A stretch of DNA of 56,280 bases from Streptomyces wuyuanensis (GCF_900103455.1 NZ_FNHI01000021.1:1-56280), one strand, 5' to 3'; shown: positions 46,752 through 54,898, numbered from the stretch's first letter. Numbers and translations are program-made. The notes: generated by a model from the letters alone, not told the origin.

Positions 46752-47389
46752 GCCGCACCGTCCTTGCCGCCGAGGTCGGCGATGTTGAGGGCGGGCCGGT
46801 CGGGGACGATCTCGGCGTGCGCGACGCCGGACAGTTCCTCGGCGACGTAGGGCATGCCGTGGAGGACGTCGCTCGCGATGAGCCGGCAGAGTTCGCCGGT
46901 GGCGCGGGCGACGAGCATGGTCTGCCGCTGCTTTTTCCACTCCGACTTGTCGGTGAGCCCGAGCTGCGCGGCGCGGTCCAGGTCCCAGCGGACTTCCTGC
47001 CAGGCTTCGGACCCCTTGCGGCGGCCGCGCATGACGCAGTGCTCGGAGGTCGATTCGACGAGCTCGATCTCGTGGCCATGGGCCTGGACGAGACCCCGCA
47101 TGGCGTGCGCCCGCAGGGCCGGGGTGCCCTGGATGATGTCGACTGCCTTGAGGCTGGCCATGGGCTTGAGGCCCAGTTCGTTTCCGGCGAGGATCACGGC
47201 GGTGACCTCGTCGGGCTTGCCGCGGAGCGCGCCCGCGAAGCTGGTCTTGCTGATGGACTCGGCGACCTGGGAGATGACGCGGGCTTCGCGGGCCCACTTC
47301 TCCATGGCGCTCTCGCCGGCCTGCGTGGGGCCGGTGCCGTCGGGGACGGCGGGCATGTTCTGCTGTTCGTAGGTGGCGAGCTCGGTCAT
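46748..47389 (-). CDS. recT: RecT-family single-strand annealing protein
   Basis: 213 residues. The segment VTAVILAGNELGLKPMASLKAVDIIQGTPALRAHAMRGLVQAHGHEIELVE and the later WDLDRAAQLGLTDKSEWKKQRQTMLVARATGELCRLIASDVLHGM are the hallmark of actinophage RecT proteins. It pairs single strands made by the upstream RecE-like nuclease. GAGGAG lies eight bases before the ATG. Confidence 0.9.
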   Translation of the reverse strand: MTELATYEQQNMPAVPDGTGPTQAGESAMEKWAREARVISQVAESISKTSFAGALRGKPDEVTAVILAGNELGLKPMASLKAVDIIQGTPALRAHAMRGLVQAHGHEIELVESTSEHCVMRGRRKGSEAWQEVRWDLDRAAQLGLTDKSEWKKQRQTMLVARATGELCRLIASDVLHGMPYVAEELSGVAHAEIVPDRPALNIADLGGKDGAA

Positions 47390-48243
47390 CGGAGGTACTC
47401 CTCGGCTTGGCGGATGCTGTCCCAGCTGGGCATGGCGATGGGCGGTATCTCGGTGGTGGTCCCGGTCCAGTCGGGCCAGTTGCCGGTGGCCTGGCAGTCG
47501 GCGTAGATGCGCAGTGCGCGTTCGTTGCGGGCGCGGCCGGTGTCGCGGTCTTGCTGGACGAGCTCCCCGACGGTGATCAGGTGCGGGGGCTGCTTGGAGA
47601 CGAAGACGAAGACGAAGCGGACGTCGGCGGGCTTGAGGACGGCGGTGATGCCGTCGATGTAGAGCGGGTCTTGCTGGTGGTAGGAGTGGTCGCGGATGGC
47701 GCGGGACACGGTCTCCGGATCCGACGACTTGATCGTCTTGAGGTCGACGGCGAGCGTCAGCCCGGGGTACTCCTTGAGCCAGTCGGGGCGGGCTCGGCAG
47801 CGGACCCCGGTCGCCGGGTCGGTCCAGTACAGGGACCGTTCGGCGATGCCCTTGCCGGCGAACAGCGGCCCGGCTTGCGGGTGCTGGCGGATCGCGGCGG
47901 CCATGGCTTGCACCTGCTCGTACTCGTGATGCAGGAGCGGTACCCGCCGCTGGTCGTAGGCGGCGTCCCGCTTCTCGCGGGCATCCGCCTTCAGCCAGTT
48001 CGGGGCGTCGATGACTTCGATCTCGTGGCCGTCGCCGAGGATCTCGGTGTGGGTGGCGTTGCCGAGGTCGAACTCCCGCTTGGGCGGCTTGGGGTTGTTG
48101 CGGTCGTACAGGTACTGGGCGGGGCAGCCGGGCGGGAGGAGGGCCCGCAGCCCGGACGACGAGATCGACGTCCGGTCTGCGTGGTAGTCGTCCGCGGGAA
48201 GCCCGTCCACGAACGCCGGCTCGGTGTCGACGGTGGCGGTCAC
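47386..48243 (-). CDS. RecE-like exonuclease (PD-(D/E)XK, DUF3799 type)
   Basis: 285 residues. SISSSGLRALLPPGCPAQYLYDR near the start, LGNATHTEILGDG, then the nuclease centre VRCRARPDWLKEYPGLTLAVDLKTIKS (about 147-173) with the D...D-x-K pattern. It resects double-stranded ends for the RecT partner, with which it overlaps by 4 bases. Confidence 0.88.
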   Translation of the reverse strand: MTATVDTEPAFVDGLPADDYHADRTSISSSGLRALLPPGCPAQYLYDRNNPKPPKREFDLGNATHTEILGDGHEIEVIDAPNWLKADAREKRDAAYDQRRVPLLHHEYEQVQAMAAAIRQHPQAGPLFAGKGIAERSLYWTDPATGVRCRARPDWLKEYPGLTLAVDLKTIKSSDPETVSRAIRDHSYHQQDPLYIDGITAVLKPADVRFVFVFVSKQPPHLITVGELVQQDRDTGRARNERALRIYADCQATGNWPDWTGTTTEIPPIAMPSWDSIRQAEEYLR

Positions 48244-48350
48244 TGTCCACCGTCCAGTTCGTCGGCGCAGTCTTCGCAGAGGGGCTTGCCGCCTTCCCGG
48301 ACGAAGGGCCCGTTGTCGTCGCCGCAGCGGTCGCAGGTCAGGGGGCCCAT
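48240..48350 (-). CDS. 36-residue zinc-ribbon peptide
   Basis: MGPLTCDRCGDDNGP... with CEDC near residue 26: two CxxC pairs in 36 residues. Its start and stop overlap both neighbours (TGATG before, 4-base overlap after), which supports translation. Confidence 0.62.
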   Translation of the reverse strand: MGPLTCDRCGDDNGPFVREGGKPLCEDCADELDGGQ

Positions 48351-48589
48351 CACGCCGCCGCCTTGCCGCTGGCGATGGTCTGGAGCTTGGCGACGGTGTC
48401 GGCGTTGCCGTCCTTGAGGGCGGCGACGAGGGCGGGGTAGATGGTGCGGAGCAGCGCGGTGTGAACGTAGTCGGCCCGGTCGATGGTGACCATGAGGGAC
48501 TGGGTGAAGCTGCCGGGCTGTACGCCGCCGGGGCGGCCCCAGTGCCAGAGGACGTGGCGTGCGGTCTCCGGGCTGATGGGCTGGGTCAC
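48350..48589 (-). CDS. 79-residue hypothetical protein
   Basis: GTG 48589 with AGGAGA upstream. TARHVLWHWGRPGGVQPGSFTQSLMVTIDRAD is a segment I recall from Streptomyces phage proteins of unknown function. Alpha-helical. Confidence 0.68.
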   Translation of the reverse strand: MTQPISPETARHVLWHWGRPGGVQPGSFTQSLMVTIDRADYVHTALLRTIYPALVAALKDGNADTVAKLQTIASGKAAA

Positions 48590-48664
48590 TGATGTCTCCT
48601 GTGCGGGGTGGGTGGTGTGGGGCGCCGGGGCGGCCGGTCGTGGCACGGTCGGCCCGGCGCCAGT

Positions 48665-48838
48665 TCAGGCGGCCTGGTAGTCGCGTTCGGCGCGGAGGGT
48701 GGAGGCGTGGAAGCTGGCGGAGATTTCCGGCAGTTCGTGCGCGGTGGTGATGTGGTCGGTCATCTGCTCGACGGCCTGCTCGCTGGCGGTGACGGTGTAC
48801 CGGCAGCGCGGGGAGGGGCAGGTCAGGTACTCGCGCAT
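48665..48838 (-). CDS. 57-residue zinc-finger-like protein
   Basis: CPSPRC near residue 7 and H...H near 32-38 form a C2H2-like set. The ATG at 48838 shares a base with the preceding stop. A GC-rich inverted repeat (48621-48629 with 48653-48661) lies between it and the next gene. Confidence 0.62.
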   Translation of the reverse strand: MREYLTCPSPRCRYTVTASEQAVEQMTDHITTAHELPEISASFHASTLRAERDYQAA

Positions 48839-49200
48839 CACGCCGCCGTCTCCTTGCCGAGTGCGTCCCAGAGGGGCCGGACGTCGATGCCGGTCGGGTG
48901 GGTGGGCTGGTCGTCGGGGTCGATGTCCCGGGTGCCGGCGGGGGCGTCGATGGCGAGGATGTTCGCCTTGAACGCCCGCAGCTCAAGCAGCTCGGCCCGG
49001 TCCGCGGCGAGTTCGTCGGCGCGCTGCTTCTCCTGCTGCCAGCCTTCGATGGCCTGGTCGCGGTCCTCCATGAGGAGGGTGAAGAAGTCGGAGGCGGCGA
49101 CCTCGCGGGCGAGGAGGATCTGGTTCTCGGTGCGGAGCCGGTCTATGACGACGTCCGGGTCGTGCTTGCCGGCCTTGCGCCACGGGAGGGTGAGGCTCAC
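48838..49200 (-). CDS. 120-residue coiled-coil protein
   Basis: A central coiled coil (about 20-80: ENQILLAREVAASDFFTLLMEDRDQAIEGWQQEKQRADELAADRAELLEL). GTG 49200 overlaps the stop before it. Function unknown. Confidence 0.65.
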   Translation of the reverse strand: MSLTLPWRKAGKHDPDVVIDRLRTENQILLAREVAASDFFTLLMEDRDQAIEGWQQEKQRADELAADRAELLELRAFKANILAIDAPAGTRDIDPDDQPTHPTGIDVRPLWDALGKETAA

Positions 49201-49481
49201 GACTCGCCTCCCTCGTTGCGGCGTTCGACGATCCAGCCGGGGCCGCGGTCTGCGGTGCGCTCGTCGCCGTAGGGGGGCCGGTAGCGGAGCCGGTAGGTGT
49301 GGTGGTCTTCGGCCGGGTCGAGGACGGTGATGCCGTTGGTGCCGAGCTTGTCGGCGAGGGCGAGGAGCGGGTCGGCGCCCCATTCGGTGAGCCGGTTGAG
49401 GGCGTCGGCGAGGTCCTGCCAGCGGGCGTACTCGATGGCGTCGAACATGCGGGCGACGGTGTTGTCGTCGGGGCGGCTCAC
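49197..49481 (-). CDS. 94-residue hypothetical protein
   Basis: VARMFDAIEYARWQDLADALNRLTEWGADPLLALADKLG is helical; DHHTYRLRYRPPYG follows. GTG start in a GTGA overlap. No known motif. Confidence 0.62.
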   Translation of the reverse strand: MSRPDDNTVARMFDAIEYARWQDLADALNRLTEWGADPLLALADKLGTNGITVLDPAEDHHTYRLRYRPPYGDERTADRGPGWIVERRNEGGES

Positions 49482-49738
49482 GACTCGTCCTCCTCGTCGT
49501 CTTCGTCGTAGGAGGCGCAGCGGCCGCCGTCTTCGGCGCCGACGAAGTCCGCGTCGCAGCCGGTGCCGCAGTCGGGGCAGCCCCAGCCGTTGCACCCTCC
49601 GGCGTCGCAGCCGGAGAAGTAGGCTTCCTGCTCACAGTCGGGGCAGCCGCGCTCGTCGGGCGTGAGGTGTTCCCGGTCCGGGTCGAGGAACACGACCTCG
49701 GTCACGGGACCGGCGGTGAGGTTGATGGGCTGGCTCAC
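49478..49738 (-). CDS. 86-residue Cys-rich acidic protein
   Basis: CPDCEQEAYFSGCDAGGCNGWGCPDCGTGCD: eight cysteines in about 30 residues, probably two zinc sites, then a very acidic tail (YDEDDEEDES). GTG 49738, GTGA overlap. It could bind partner proteins as a zinc scaffold; function unknown. Confidence 0.65.
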   Translation of the reverse strand: MSQPINLTAGPVTEVVFLDPDREHLTPDERGCPDCEQEAYFSGCDAGGCNGWGCPDCGTGCDADFVGAEDGGRCASYDEDDEEDES

Positions 49739-49947
49739 GACTCGTTCTCCTCTTCGGTGGCCAGGCGGCGGAGTGTGCGCCAGGCGGTCCGGCGGGCGGG
49801 GTCGCGTTCGGCGGCGATGCGCTCGTCGATCCACGACAGGTCGCGGGTCGGCGTGATGCGCTGTTGGCGGGGGTTGAGGGCGATGAGGAGGGCCATGGCG
49901 GCGAGGATCAGCAGGCCGATGCCGGCGACGATCGGGTCGTAGCTCAC
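49735..49947 (-). CDS. 70-residue membrane protein
   Basis: One N-terminal membrane helix (about 5-24) and a charged helical cytoplasmic part (WIDERIAAERDPARRTAWRTLRRLATEEENES). GTG start, GTGA overlap. Confidence 0.63.
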   Translation of the reverse strand: MSYDPIVAGIGLLILAAMALLIALNPRQQRITPTRDLSWIDERIAAERDPARRTAWRTLRRLATEEENES

Positions 49948-50222
49948 GCCGTGGCCGCCTTCCGGTGCTCGCAGGTACCGAGGAAGCAGGGCTCGGCCTG
50001 CTGCTTCCACTGGGCGCGGGTGAGGAGGTGGATGCTCCAGCCCTGCCTCTGCTCGCGGTCCCGGTCCCGCTGCCGGGGCACGAACTCCTTGTGTGCGTCC
50101 TCGGCGGTGAGGGCCTGGTCGCCGTGGAGGCTGCTCCAGGTGCAGCCAGCGGCGTCGACGCGGATCCAGAAGCAGTCGTTCAAGGCGACGGTCTGTCCGT
50201 CGAGTTCGACCATGAGCTTCAT
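49944..50222 (-). CDS. 92-residue hypothetical protein
   Basis: MKLMVELDGQTVALNDCFWIRVDAAGCTWSSLHG... with a charged middle (RQRDRDREQRQGW). The ATG at 50222 overlaps the previous stop. No motif recognised. Confidence 0.63.
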   Translation of the reverse strand: MKLMVELDGQTVALNDCFWIRVDAAGCTWSSLHGDQALTAEDAHKEFVPRQRDRDREQRQGWSIHLLTRAQWKQQAEPCFLGTCEHRKAATA

Positions 50223-50335
50223 CGGGTGCTCCCTGTGCGGGTGAGTCGGCGGCCGAGGGCGGTGAGGCTGAGGCCGATGGCCCACAGTCCGGCCGCGAGT
50301 ACGGCGAGGTGGTTGGAGAAGCGGATGCCGGCCAT
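50219..50335 (-). CDS. 38-residue membrane peptide
   Basis: MAGIRFSNHLAVLAAGLWAIGLSLTALG... is one membrane helix with a basic end. The ATG shares a base with the stop of the gene at 50335-50538 and its stop overlaps the next start, so it is coupled on both sides. Confidence 0.55.
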   Translation of the reverse strand: MAGIRFSNHLAVLAAGLWAIGLSLTALGRRLTRTGSTR

Positions 50336-50538
50336 CAGCGGCCGTCCCCGAAGAACTCGTCAGGGATCTCGTAGAGGCCGGCTTCGGCCGAGGCGCGGAC
50401 GGCGGGGTCGGTTATCCAGGCCGGGACCTTGGGGCGCTCGGTCAGCTCCAGGCCGACAAGCAACGGACGCGCCGCCGGCTCGGGCACCACCGGCAGGGCG
50501 GTCAGGAGCTCGGACACGACAACCTCAGTGCGGGTCAT
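50335..50538 (-). CDS. 67-residue hypothetical protein
   Basis: MTRTEVVVSELLTALPVVPEPAARPLLVGLELTERPKVPAWI...; hydrophobic but not membrane-spanning. Coupled by a 4-base overlap. Function unknown. Confidence 0.6.
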   Translation of the reverse strand: MTRTEVVVSELLTALPVVPEPAARPLLVGLELTERPKVPAWITDPAVRASAEAGLYEIPDEFFGDGR

Positions 50539-50837
50539 GACACGGCCGCCGAGTCGGACATGCGGCGCAGCGCCCGGACGCACAGCCGGATCGCGAGGAG
50601 GAACCCGGGGCCGGCGCCGGAGGATTCCGGGGTCATGTCCAGGGCCAGCTTGTCCGCGGCCTCACGCAGGACGTCGTTGCGCGGCGCCCATCCGGCTTCA
50701 CGCAGCGCGGTCACGTACCGGTCGAGGCAGCGCTCGCAGTCCGGGCACTTCCGGTCGCCGGGCTCGTCGCCGCAGCTGCCGCACATGGCACCCGCGTTGC
50801 TGAGGGCCTGCTTGGCAAGCTCGTCGTGGAAGCTCAT
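50535..50837 (-). CDS. 100-residue zinc-ribbon protein
   Basis: CGSCGDEPGDRKCPDCERCLDRY near residues 19-41 is a clear zinc ribbon, followed by helices. One of the small zinc proteins of the early operon; function unknown. Confidence 0.68.
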   Translation of the reverse strand: MSFHDELAKQALSNAGAMCGSCGDEPGDRKCPDCERCLDRYVTALREAGWAPRNDVLREAADKLALDMTPESSGAGPGFLLAIRLCVRALRRMSDSAAVS

Positions 50838-51520
50838 GCCGCCACCGCCTTGCGGGTGGACCAGTTGCCGTCGGGGTGACGGATGATGAAGTCACCGAAC
50901 TTGGCGACGATCCGGTCGGGCCCGGCACCGATGCGGAGGCCGGTTACGGTCAGCTTGCCGTCGACGGTCTCCCAGTAGCCCTTGGCGTAGATCCCGTCGC
51001 GGTCGACCGCGTCGTCGATGTCGCCGATGTTCCGCTGGGTGAGCTGCCAGGTCTTGCAGCCCTCTGCCTCCAGCTCCAGCAGGGGCTGGCAGGTGGGGCA
51101 CTCGTGGCGGACGTCGGTGAGGTTGCCGTTCTGGTCGACGTCGCGGTTGTCGACGTCGCCGAGGAGCTGCCCGCAGCCGTTGCAAGCCCGCTTCAGCTTG
51201 CTCGTGGTGGACTTGCGGCCCAAGTCGTTGACCGTGACGACGTCCGGCGTGTTCGTGCGCGGGGCCACGTCGACGTGGGTGAGGCAGATGCCGCCCGAGT
51301 AGCCCTCGACGGACACGACCGGCTCGCCGTGACCGAGGATCCACGCCGGGGTGCGGGTCACCGTCTCCAGCTGCTTGAAGAAGCCGGGGTTGTTGTCCTC
51401 GGGGCGGGTCAGCGGGTAGGCGATGACGGGTGTGCCGATCGGGAACCGGCGGTTGAACTCGTCGGCCTGCCGCTGACCCTCCGCCTTATCGGCCGCGAGC
51501 TGGGCCTGGTAGTCGCTCAT
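50834..51520 (-). CDS. 228-residue hypothetical protein with zinc ribbon
   Basis: MSDYQAQLAADKAEGQRQADEFNRRFPIGTPVIAYPLTRPED... with a small beta domain (40-85), CNGCGQ near 113 and CPTCQ near 143, then a beta-rich end. This type of protein is common in Streptomyces prophage early regions. Possibly DNA-binding; unproven. Confidence 0.7.
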   Translation of the reverse strand: MSDYQAQLAADKAEGQRQADEFNRRFPIGTPVIAYPLTRPEDNNPGFFKQLETVTRTPAWILGHGEPVVSVEGYSGGICLTHVDVAPRTNTPDVVTVNDLGRKSTTSKLKRACNGCGQLLGDVDNRDVDQNGNLTDVRHECPTCQPLLELEAEGCKTWQLTQRNIGDIDDAVDRDGIYAKGYWETVDGKLTVTGLRIGAGPDRIVAKFGDFIIRHPDGNWSTRKAVAA

Positions 51521-51867
51521 CGCTGGTCTCCTGCGGTCGTGGTGCGGGCGGTGAGTCCGGCTTCGATTTGGTCGTGCTGCTGGAGGAGGAGTTCGCCGTG
51601 GGCGACTGCCTCGCTGGTGTCGGAGTGGAGGCCGCAGCGCTTGGCCAGCCCGATGAGCGGCAGGTGCAGCAGGGGGTTGTCGTCGGCGACCATCTCCGGG
51701 CCGGCGACCGGGTCGAACTCTTGGCCGTCCCAGTGCCAGTGGGCGTTGAACGCGTCGACGTAGTTCGAGGCGAGGTTCCACACGCGGTGGTCGTCGGTCG
51801 TGAACAGACGCACCAGCGGGCGAGTGGTGTCGCCGGAGGAGCGGGGCGGGATACCGATCGTCGCCAT
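51517..51867 (-). CDS. 116-residue hypothetical protein
   Basis: MATIGIPPRSSGDTTRPL..., with WNLASNYVDAFNAHWHWDGQEFDP and GLHSDTSEAVAHGELLLQQHDQIEAGL. Trp- and His-rich, helical. The ATG at 51867 shares a base with the stop before it. Confidence 0.65.
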   Translation of the reverse strand: MATIGIPPRSSGDTTRPLVRLFTTDDHRVWNLASNYVDAFNAHWHWDGQEFDPVAGPEMVADDNPLLHLPLIGLAKRCGLHSDTSEAVAHGELLLQQHDQIEAGLTARTTTAGDQR

Positions 51868-52358
51868 CACCGCTCACCCGCCTCTCCGACGTAGCGGGCG
51901 TAGACCGTGTGCTGTCCGGCCTCGTGGCGGTACTCGGCGTCGAAGGAACCTGCGGGCATGTAGCCGACGCTCAGGGCGCGGCGGATGTGGCCAGCGAGCA
52001 CCCTGCCGGTGTTCTGTGACGCCACGACCTTGACCCGCTGCCACGTCCCAGCCTTGGCTCGGAGCGAGGCCGCGACGGCCGTGTGGTCCAGGGGCCCATC
52101 GGCCTCCGGCTGCTTGTCCCCGGCGGCAGGGGACGGGGAGGAGGAGGCGAGCAGCGCGCCGATCGCGGCGACCGCGTCCGTGACGCCCTGGTTGTACGCC
52201 TCGTCCTCCGGTGTGCCGGTGTTGTCCTCCAGGTACTCGGAACGGGCGGCCTCGATCGCCTCGGCCAGCACCTCGGCGCGGAAGGCGTCAGCAGCGGCCT
52301 CGAAGCGGTCGCGGCTGTCGCTGAGGAAGCAGTCGCGCAGTTCGTCGCGGGCGCTCAT
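51867..52358 (-). CDS. 163-residue hypothetical protein
   Basis: N-terminal helices (ARDELRDCFLSDSRDRFEAAADAFRAEVLAEAIEAARSEYLED) with a later disordered PSPAAGDKQPEAD linker. The C-terminal part (RVLAGHIRRALSVGYMPAGSFDAEYRHEAGQHTVYARYVG) looks folded. Function unknown. Confidence 0.65.
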   Translation of the reverse strand: MSARDELRDCFLSDSRDRFEAAADAFRAEVLAEAIEAARSEYLEDNTGTPEDEAYNQGVTDAVAAIGALLASSSPSPAAGDKQPEADGPLDHTAVAASLRAKAGTWQRVKVVASQNTGRVLAGHIRRALSVGYMPAGSFDAEYRHEAGQHTVYARYVGEAGER

Positions 52359-52630
52359 GCCGCCACCGCCTTCGGGGTCACGATCAGGCCCGGGTTGTAG
52401 GCGGCGAGGACCTTGTTCGCCCACGCCAGCTCGGCGAGCTGCTGCTCACGGTCCGCCTGGTCCTCGTAGCGCAACAGGCCGGCGCCGACCGGGGCGTGGT
52501 AGCGGGACGCGTCCACCGCAGCGAACTCGGCGTCCATCTCGGCGCGGAGGACCGGGACCGGAATGCAGTCGCCGATCATGGACTCGACGAGGCCCGGGAT
52601 CGGGACAGCGGGGAAGTCGACGGCGATCAC
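52355..52630 (-). CDS. 91-residue hypothetical protein
   Basis: IAVDFPAVPIPGLVESMIGDCIPVPVLRAEMDAEFAAVDASRYH then a helical end. GTG 52630 overlaps the stop before it. No motif. Confidence 0.62.
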   Translation of the reverse strand: MIAVDFPAVPIPGLVESMIGDCIPVPVLRAEMDAEFAAVDASRYHAPVGAGLLRYEDQADREQQLAELAWANKVLAAYNPGLIVTPKAVAA

Positions 52631-52995
52631 AGGGACTCACCGCCCTCGACCAGCTCGCGGATGTCGACGGCGTCGCACGGCTTGTCGCCACCTCGGCAGG
52701 TGCACAGGCCGTCGCGGGCGATGTAGTACGCCTCGCCCCAGGACAGGTTCTCCGCGACGCGGCTGTACTTCTCGAAGTCCCTGGCGATCTGCCAGCGGAC
52801 GTCCCGCTCGGCCTCGGCGCGCAGCCTCTTGACCTCTTCCAGGAGGCACAGGGCGATCTCGTGCAGGGCCTTCTCGGCGCCGCTCTCGTAGGTGGCCGTC
52901 GACCAGGTCTTCGTGCGCTCGCCGTACTGGGCGAGCCGGACCTCGGCCGCACGCGGGCTCAACTCACCCGACAGATTGGTGGATACTCGGGACAC
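52627..52995 (-). CDS. 122-residue hypothetical protein
   Basis: Helical, with EVRLAQYGERTKTW near 18-32, a long helix KALHEIALCLLEEVKRLRAEAERDVRWQIARDFEK and a terminal CTCRGGDKPC. GTG 52995 with GAGAAGAGG upstream. First gene after a 99-base gap, so a promoter may lie there. Confidence 0.65.
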   Translation of the reverse strand: MSRVSTNLSGELSPRAAEVRLAQYGERTKTWSTATYESGAEKALHEIALCLLEEVKRLRAEAERDVRWQIARDFEKYSRVAENLSWGEAYYIARDGLCTCRGGDKPCDAVDIRELVEGGESL

Positions 52996-53094
52996 TGGGT
53001 CCTCTTCTCTCTCGCAGGTTGGATGCGTACAGAGGGGTGGAGCTGGGATGTGGCCCCGTCTGCCGGCTAGCCCCCGGCGGCGGGGCCGCGCCGA

Positions 53095-53448
53095 TCAAGC
53101 GGCAGCGGCGGCCGGCCTGCGGCCTGCGCGGTGGTGGTGCCGGGCCTCCGGCGGGCGCATGTCGTGCGCGGCGGTGGCAGCGGACTCGCGAGCCGCGAGG
53201 ACCGCGGCCTGGTGGAGGCCGGCGAGGTACGCCTCGACGTCCTCGATGCGGGCGGCTGCCTTCTTGCCGATGAAGAAGGTGACGGGGCCTTCGCCCCGCA
53301 TGCGCCACTTCTTGTAGGTGCTGACGCTGATGCCGAGCCGGGAGGCGATACCGGGGATGACGGCGGTGCCGTCCTCGCTGCGGTAGTCCTCGATCCAGAC
53401 AATGCCGTCGGGCGGCGGCTGGACCGTGAGCTTTCGGTTCTGGGGCAC
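53095..53448 (-). CDS. AlpA/Xis-like HTH protein
   Basis: 117 residues. IPGIASRLGISVSTYKKWRMRGEGPVTFFIGKKAAARIEDVEAYL (about 31-75) is the AlpA/excisionase helix-turn-helix and wing. An extended basic, Ala-rich C-terminus follows. It sits at the front of the early operon close to att, so it is the nearest candidate for the recombination directionality factor. GAGGAG precedes GTG 53448. Confidence 0.8.
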   Translation of the reverse strand: MPQNRKLTVQPPPDGIVWIEDYRSEDGTAVIPGIASRLGISVSTYKKWRMRGEGPVTFFIGKKAAARIEDVEAYLAGLHQAAVLAARESAATAAHDMRPPEARHHHRAGRRPAAAAA

Positions 53449-53460
53449 GTGGGGCTCCTC

Positions 53461-53766
53461 TTATGTGGGGGGCGGGGTTGCCCCGGGGGTGGAGTACTGC
53501 GGCTTCGTAGCCGCATCGTTCCAATCCGGAGACGCGGGGGGCGCGAAAAGGACCAGGACGGCTACGCCGACTACCCCCGCGATGCGGTGGGCTACGTCGA
53601 AGTCGCAGTCCTTGCGCTCGCCGGTGAGCAGGTGGCCTATCAGCGCGTGATGGCTGAGACCTACTGCTTCGGCGAGTCCTCGGACACTGAAGGGGGTTCC
53701 GCGCCCTGGGTGATCCATCACCCATCTGAGGATCTTCGGGTCACGAAGCTCATAGCGGACGTTCAT
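53461..53766 (-). CDS. Cro-like XRE-family regulator
   Basis: 101 residues. TPFSVRGLAEAVGLSHHALIGHLLTGERKDCDFDVAHRIAGVVG (about 24-67) is an XRE-type domain with a hydrophobic and Pro-rich tail. It is transcribed away from the plus-strand repressor-like gene at 54008 and leads the early operon, the place of cro in lambda-like switches. Confidence 0.8.
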   Translation of the reverse strand: MNVRYELRDPKILRWVMDHPGRGTPFSVRGLAEAVGLSHHALIGHLLTGERKDCDFDVAHRIAGVVGVAVLVLFAPPASPDWNDAATKPQYSTPGATPPPT

Positions 53767-54007
53767 GGATCTCCATCGGAACGGTTCGGCTCTCGATATG
53801 AACAGTGAACCAGATCGAATCCGCAGCGTCTACCGATTGGAACGGCCGAATGTGAAGTTTCCGCAAAGCCGAGCCGACGCTACGATCAATCCGTAGACGA
53901 TTCGTCTTCGAGGGCAGATGGTTGTACGGCCTGGCCTGCAATTTGTAGAGTCAGCGCGGACTACATGAGAGACAGTCGCTGTGAACCAGACCGGAGGAGA
54001 GAGAGGC
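53767..54007. promoter_or_regulatory. Lysis/lysogeny control region
   Basis: No gene. GTGAACCAGA occurs at 53805-53814 and 53981-53990. CTACG-ATCAATC-CGTAG (about 53880-53896) is symmetric, and ATGGATCTCCAT is near 53764-53775. It is AT-richer than its surroundings, as expected for divergent promoters and operators. Confidence 0.6.
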
Positions 54008-54472
54008 ATGGAGGCGGCAGCCCCCGACATCGAACGCGGCAGCGCCTCGCCGGAGCCCCTCCCCGATAACCTCGTCAGGGACATGGACCGCGATGCGCTC
54101 AGCCGCCTAGTACGCGACGTCAACGACGACGGCCGCGGCGTCTCCTATCAGGCCATGGCAGACAGAGCCGAAGCTGCCGGCCACCCCCTGTCCAAGCCCT
54201 ACTTCCAGAAGCTCGCCACCAACGCCGTCACCCAGGCCCCCAACCCGGAGCGCCTGCGCGGCATCGCCGCCGGCCTGCAGAAGCCGCTCCCCGTGGTGCA
54301 GCGAGCTGCCGCACAGCAGTACCTCGAGTACGAGGCCACCGAGCTGGCCGGCTACGACGAGGACATCCGCGTCATCGTCGCGCACCTTGCGGGCATGGAG
54401 AAGACGGAGCGCCGCCGCTGGCAGGCGATGATCGAGGCGGACGAACGCACCAAGCGCGACCACGAGGGATAG
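54008..54472 (+). CDS. Repressor-like protein
   Basis: 154 residues. The segment LVRDVNDDGRGVSYQAMADRAEAAGHPLSKPYFQKLATNAVTQAPNPERLRGIAAGLQ (about 33-90) follows the XRE-like pattern of actinobacterial immunity repressors. The C-terminal helices (DEDIRVIVAHLAGMEKTERRRWQAMIE) may dimerise. The ATG at 54008 has GGAGGAGAG upstream and is preferred to GTG 53981. Position opposite the Cro-like gene supports an immunity role. Confidence 0.78.
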   Translation: MEAAAPDIERGSASPEPLPDNLVRDMDRDALSRLVRDVNDDGRGVSYQAMADRAEAAGHPLSKPYFQKLATNAVTQAPNPERLRGIAAGLQKPLPVVQRAAAQQYLEYEATELAGYDEDIRVIVAHLAGMEKTERRRWQAMIEADERTKRDHEG

Positions 54473-54619
54473 GCGCCCCAGCCTGCACCTTCACATTGAC
54501 GTGCCATCAGATCGCGACAGACCGTTGTGGCTCGGACACAGGAACGATACGGTTCCGAATCCGAACACTTTCGCCTCAGGGGACCCCCATTTCCCTGCTT
54601 GCCCCACGGGGGTGGATCT

Positions 54620-54898
54620 GTGCTGTCTGTCCGCTACGAACTCGAAGACCTTCCCGAAGACGCCCCGGTTCGCGTGCGGGAGGGCAGGGGATGGGTCAAG
54701 TACGAGCTGTCCCGTGGCCTGTTCGTGCCCGAGCACGCTGCTGCACTCGAAGCTGCGACCAGCATGGTCATTGCTGGAGGACAGTGGTTCCAGCTGTGGC
54801 GCGGCGACGTCGTGTCGTACTACTCGCCGGAGAAGGAGCTGGTGCATGCCCGGGTACATCGAGGATCGCTGGTTCAAGAAGGGCCCAGTCGATCCTGA
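54620..54898 (+). CDS. 92-residue protein preceding the integrase
   Basis: From GTG 54620 (GGGGGTGG upstream): LSVRYELEDLPEDAPVRVREGRGWVKYELSRGLFVPEH, then ATSMVIAGGQWFQLWRGDVVSYY. A small beta-rich protein overlapping the integrase start by 53 bases in another frame, so coupled to it. Function unknown. Confidence 0.6.
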   Translation: MLSVRYELEDLPEDAPVRVREGRGWVKYELSRGLFVPEHAAALEAATSMVIAGGQWFQLWRGDVVSYYSPEKELVHARVHRGSLVQEGPSRS

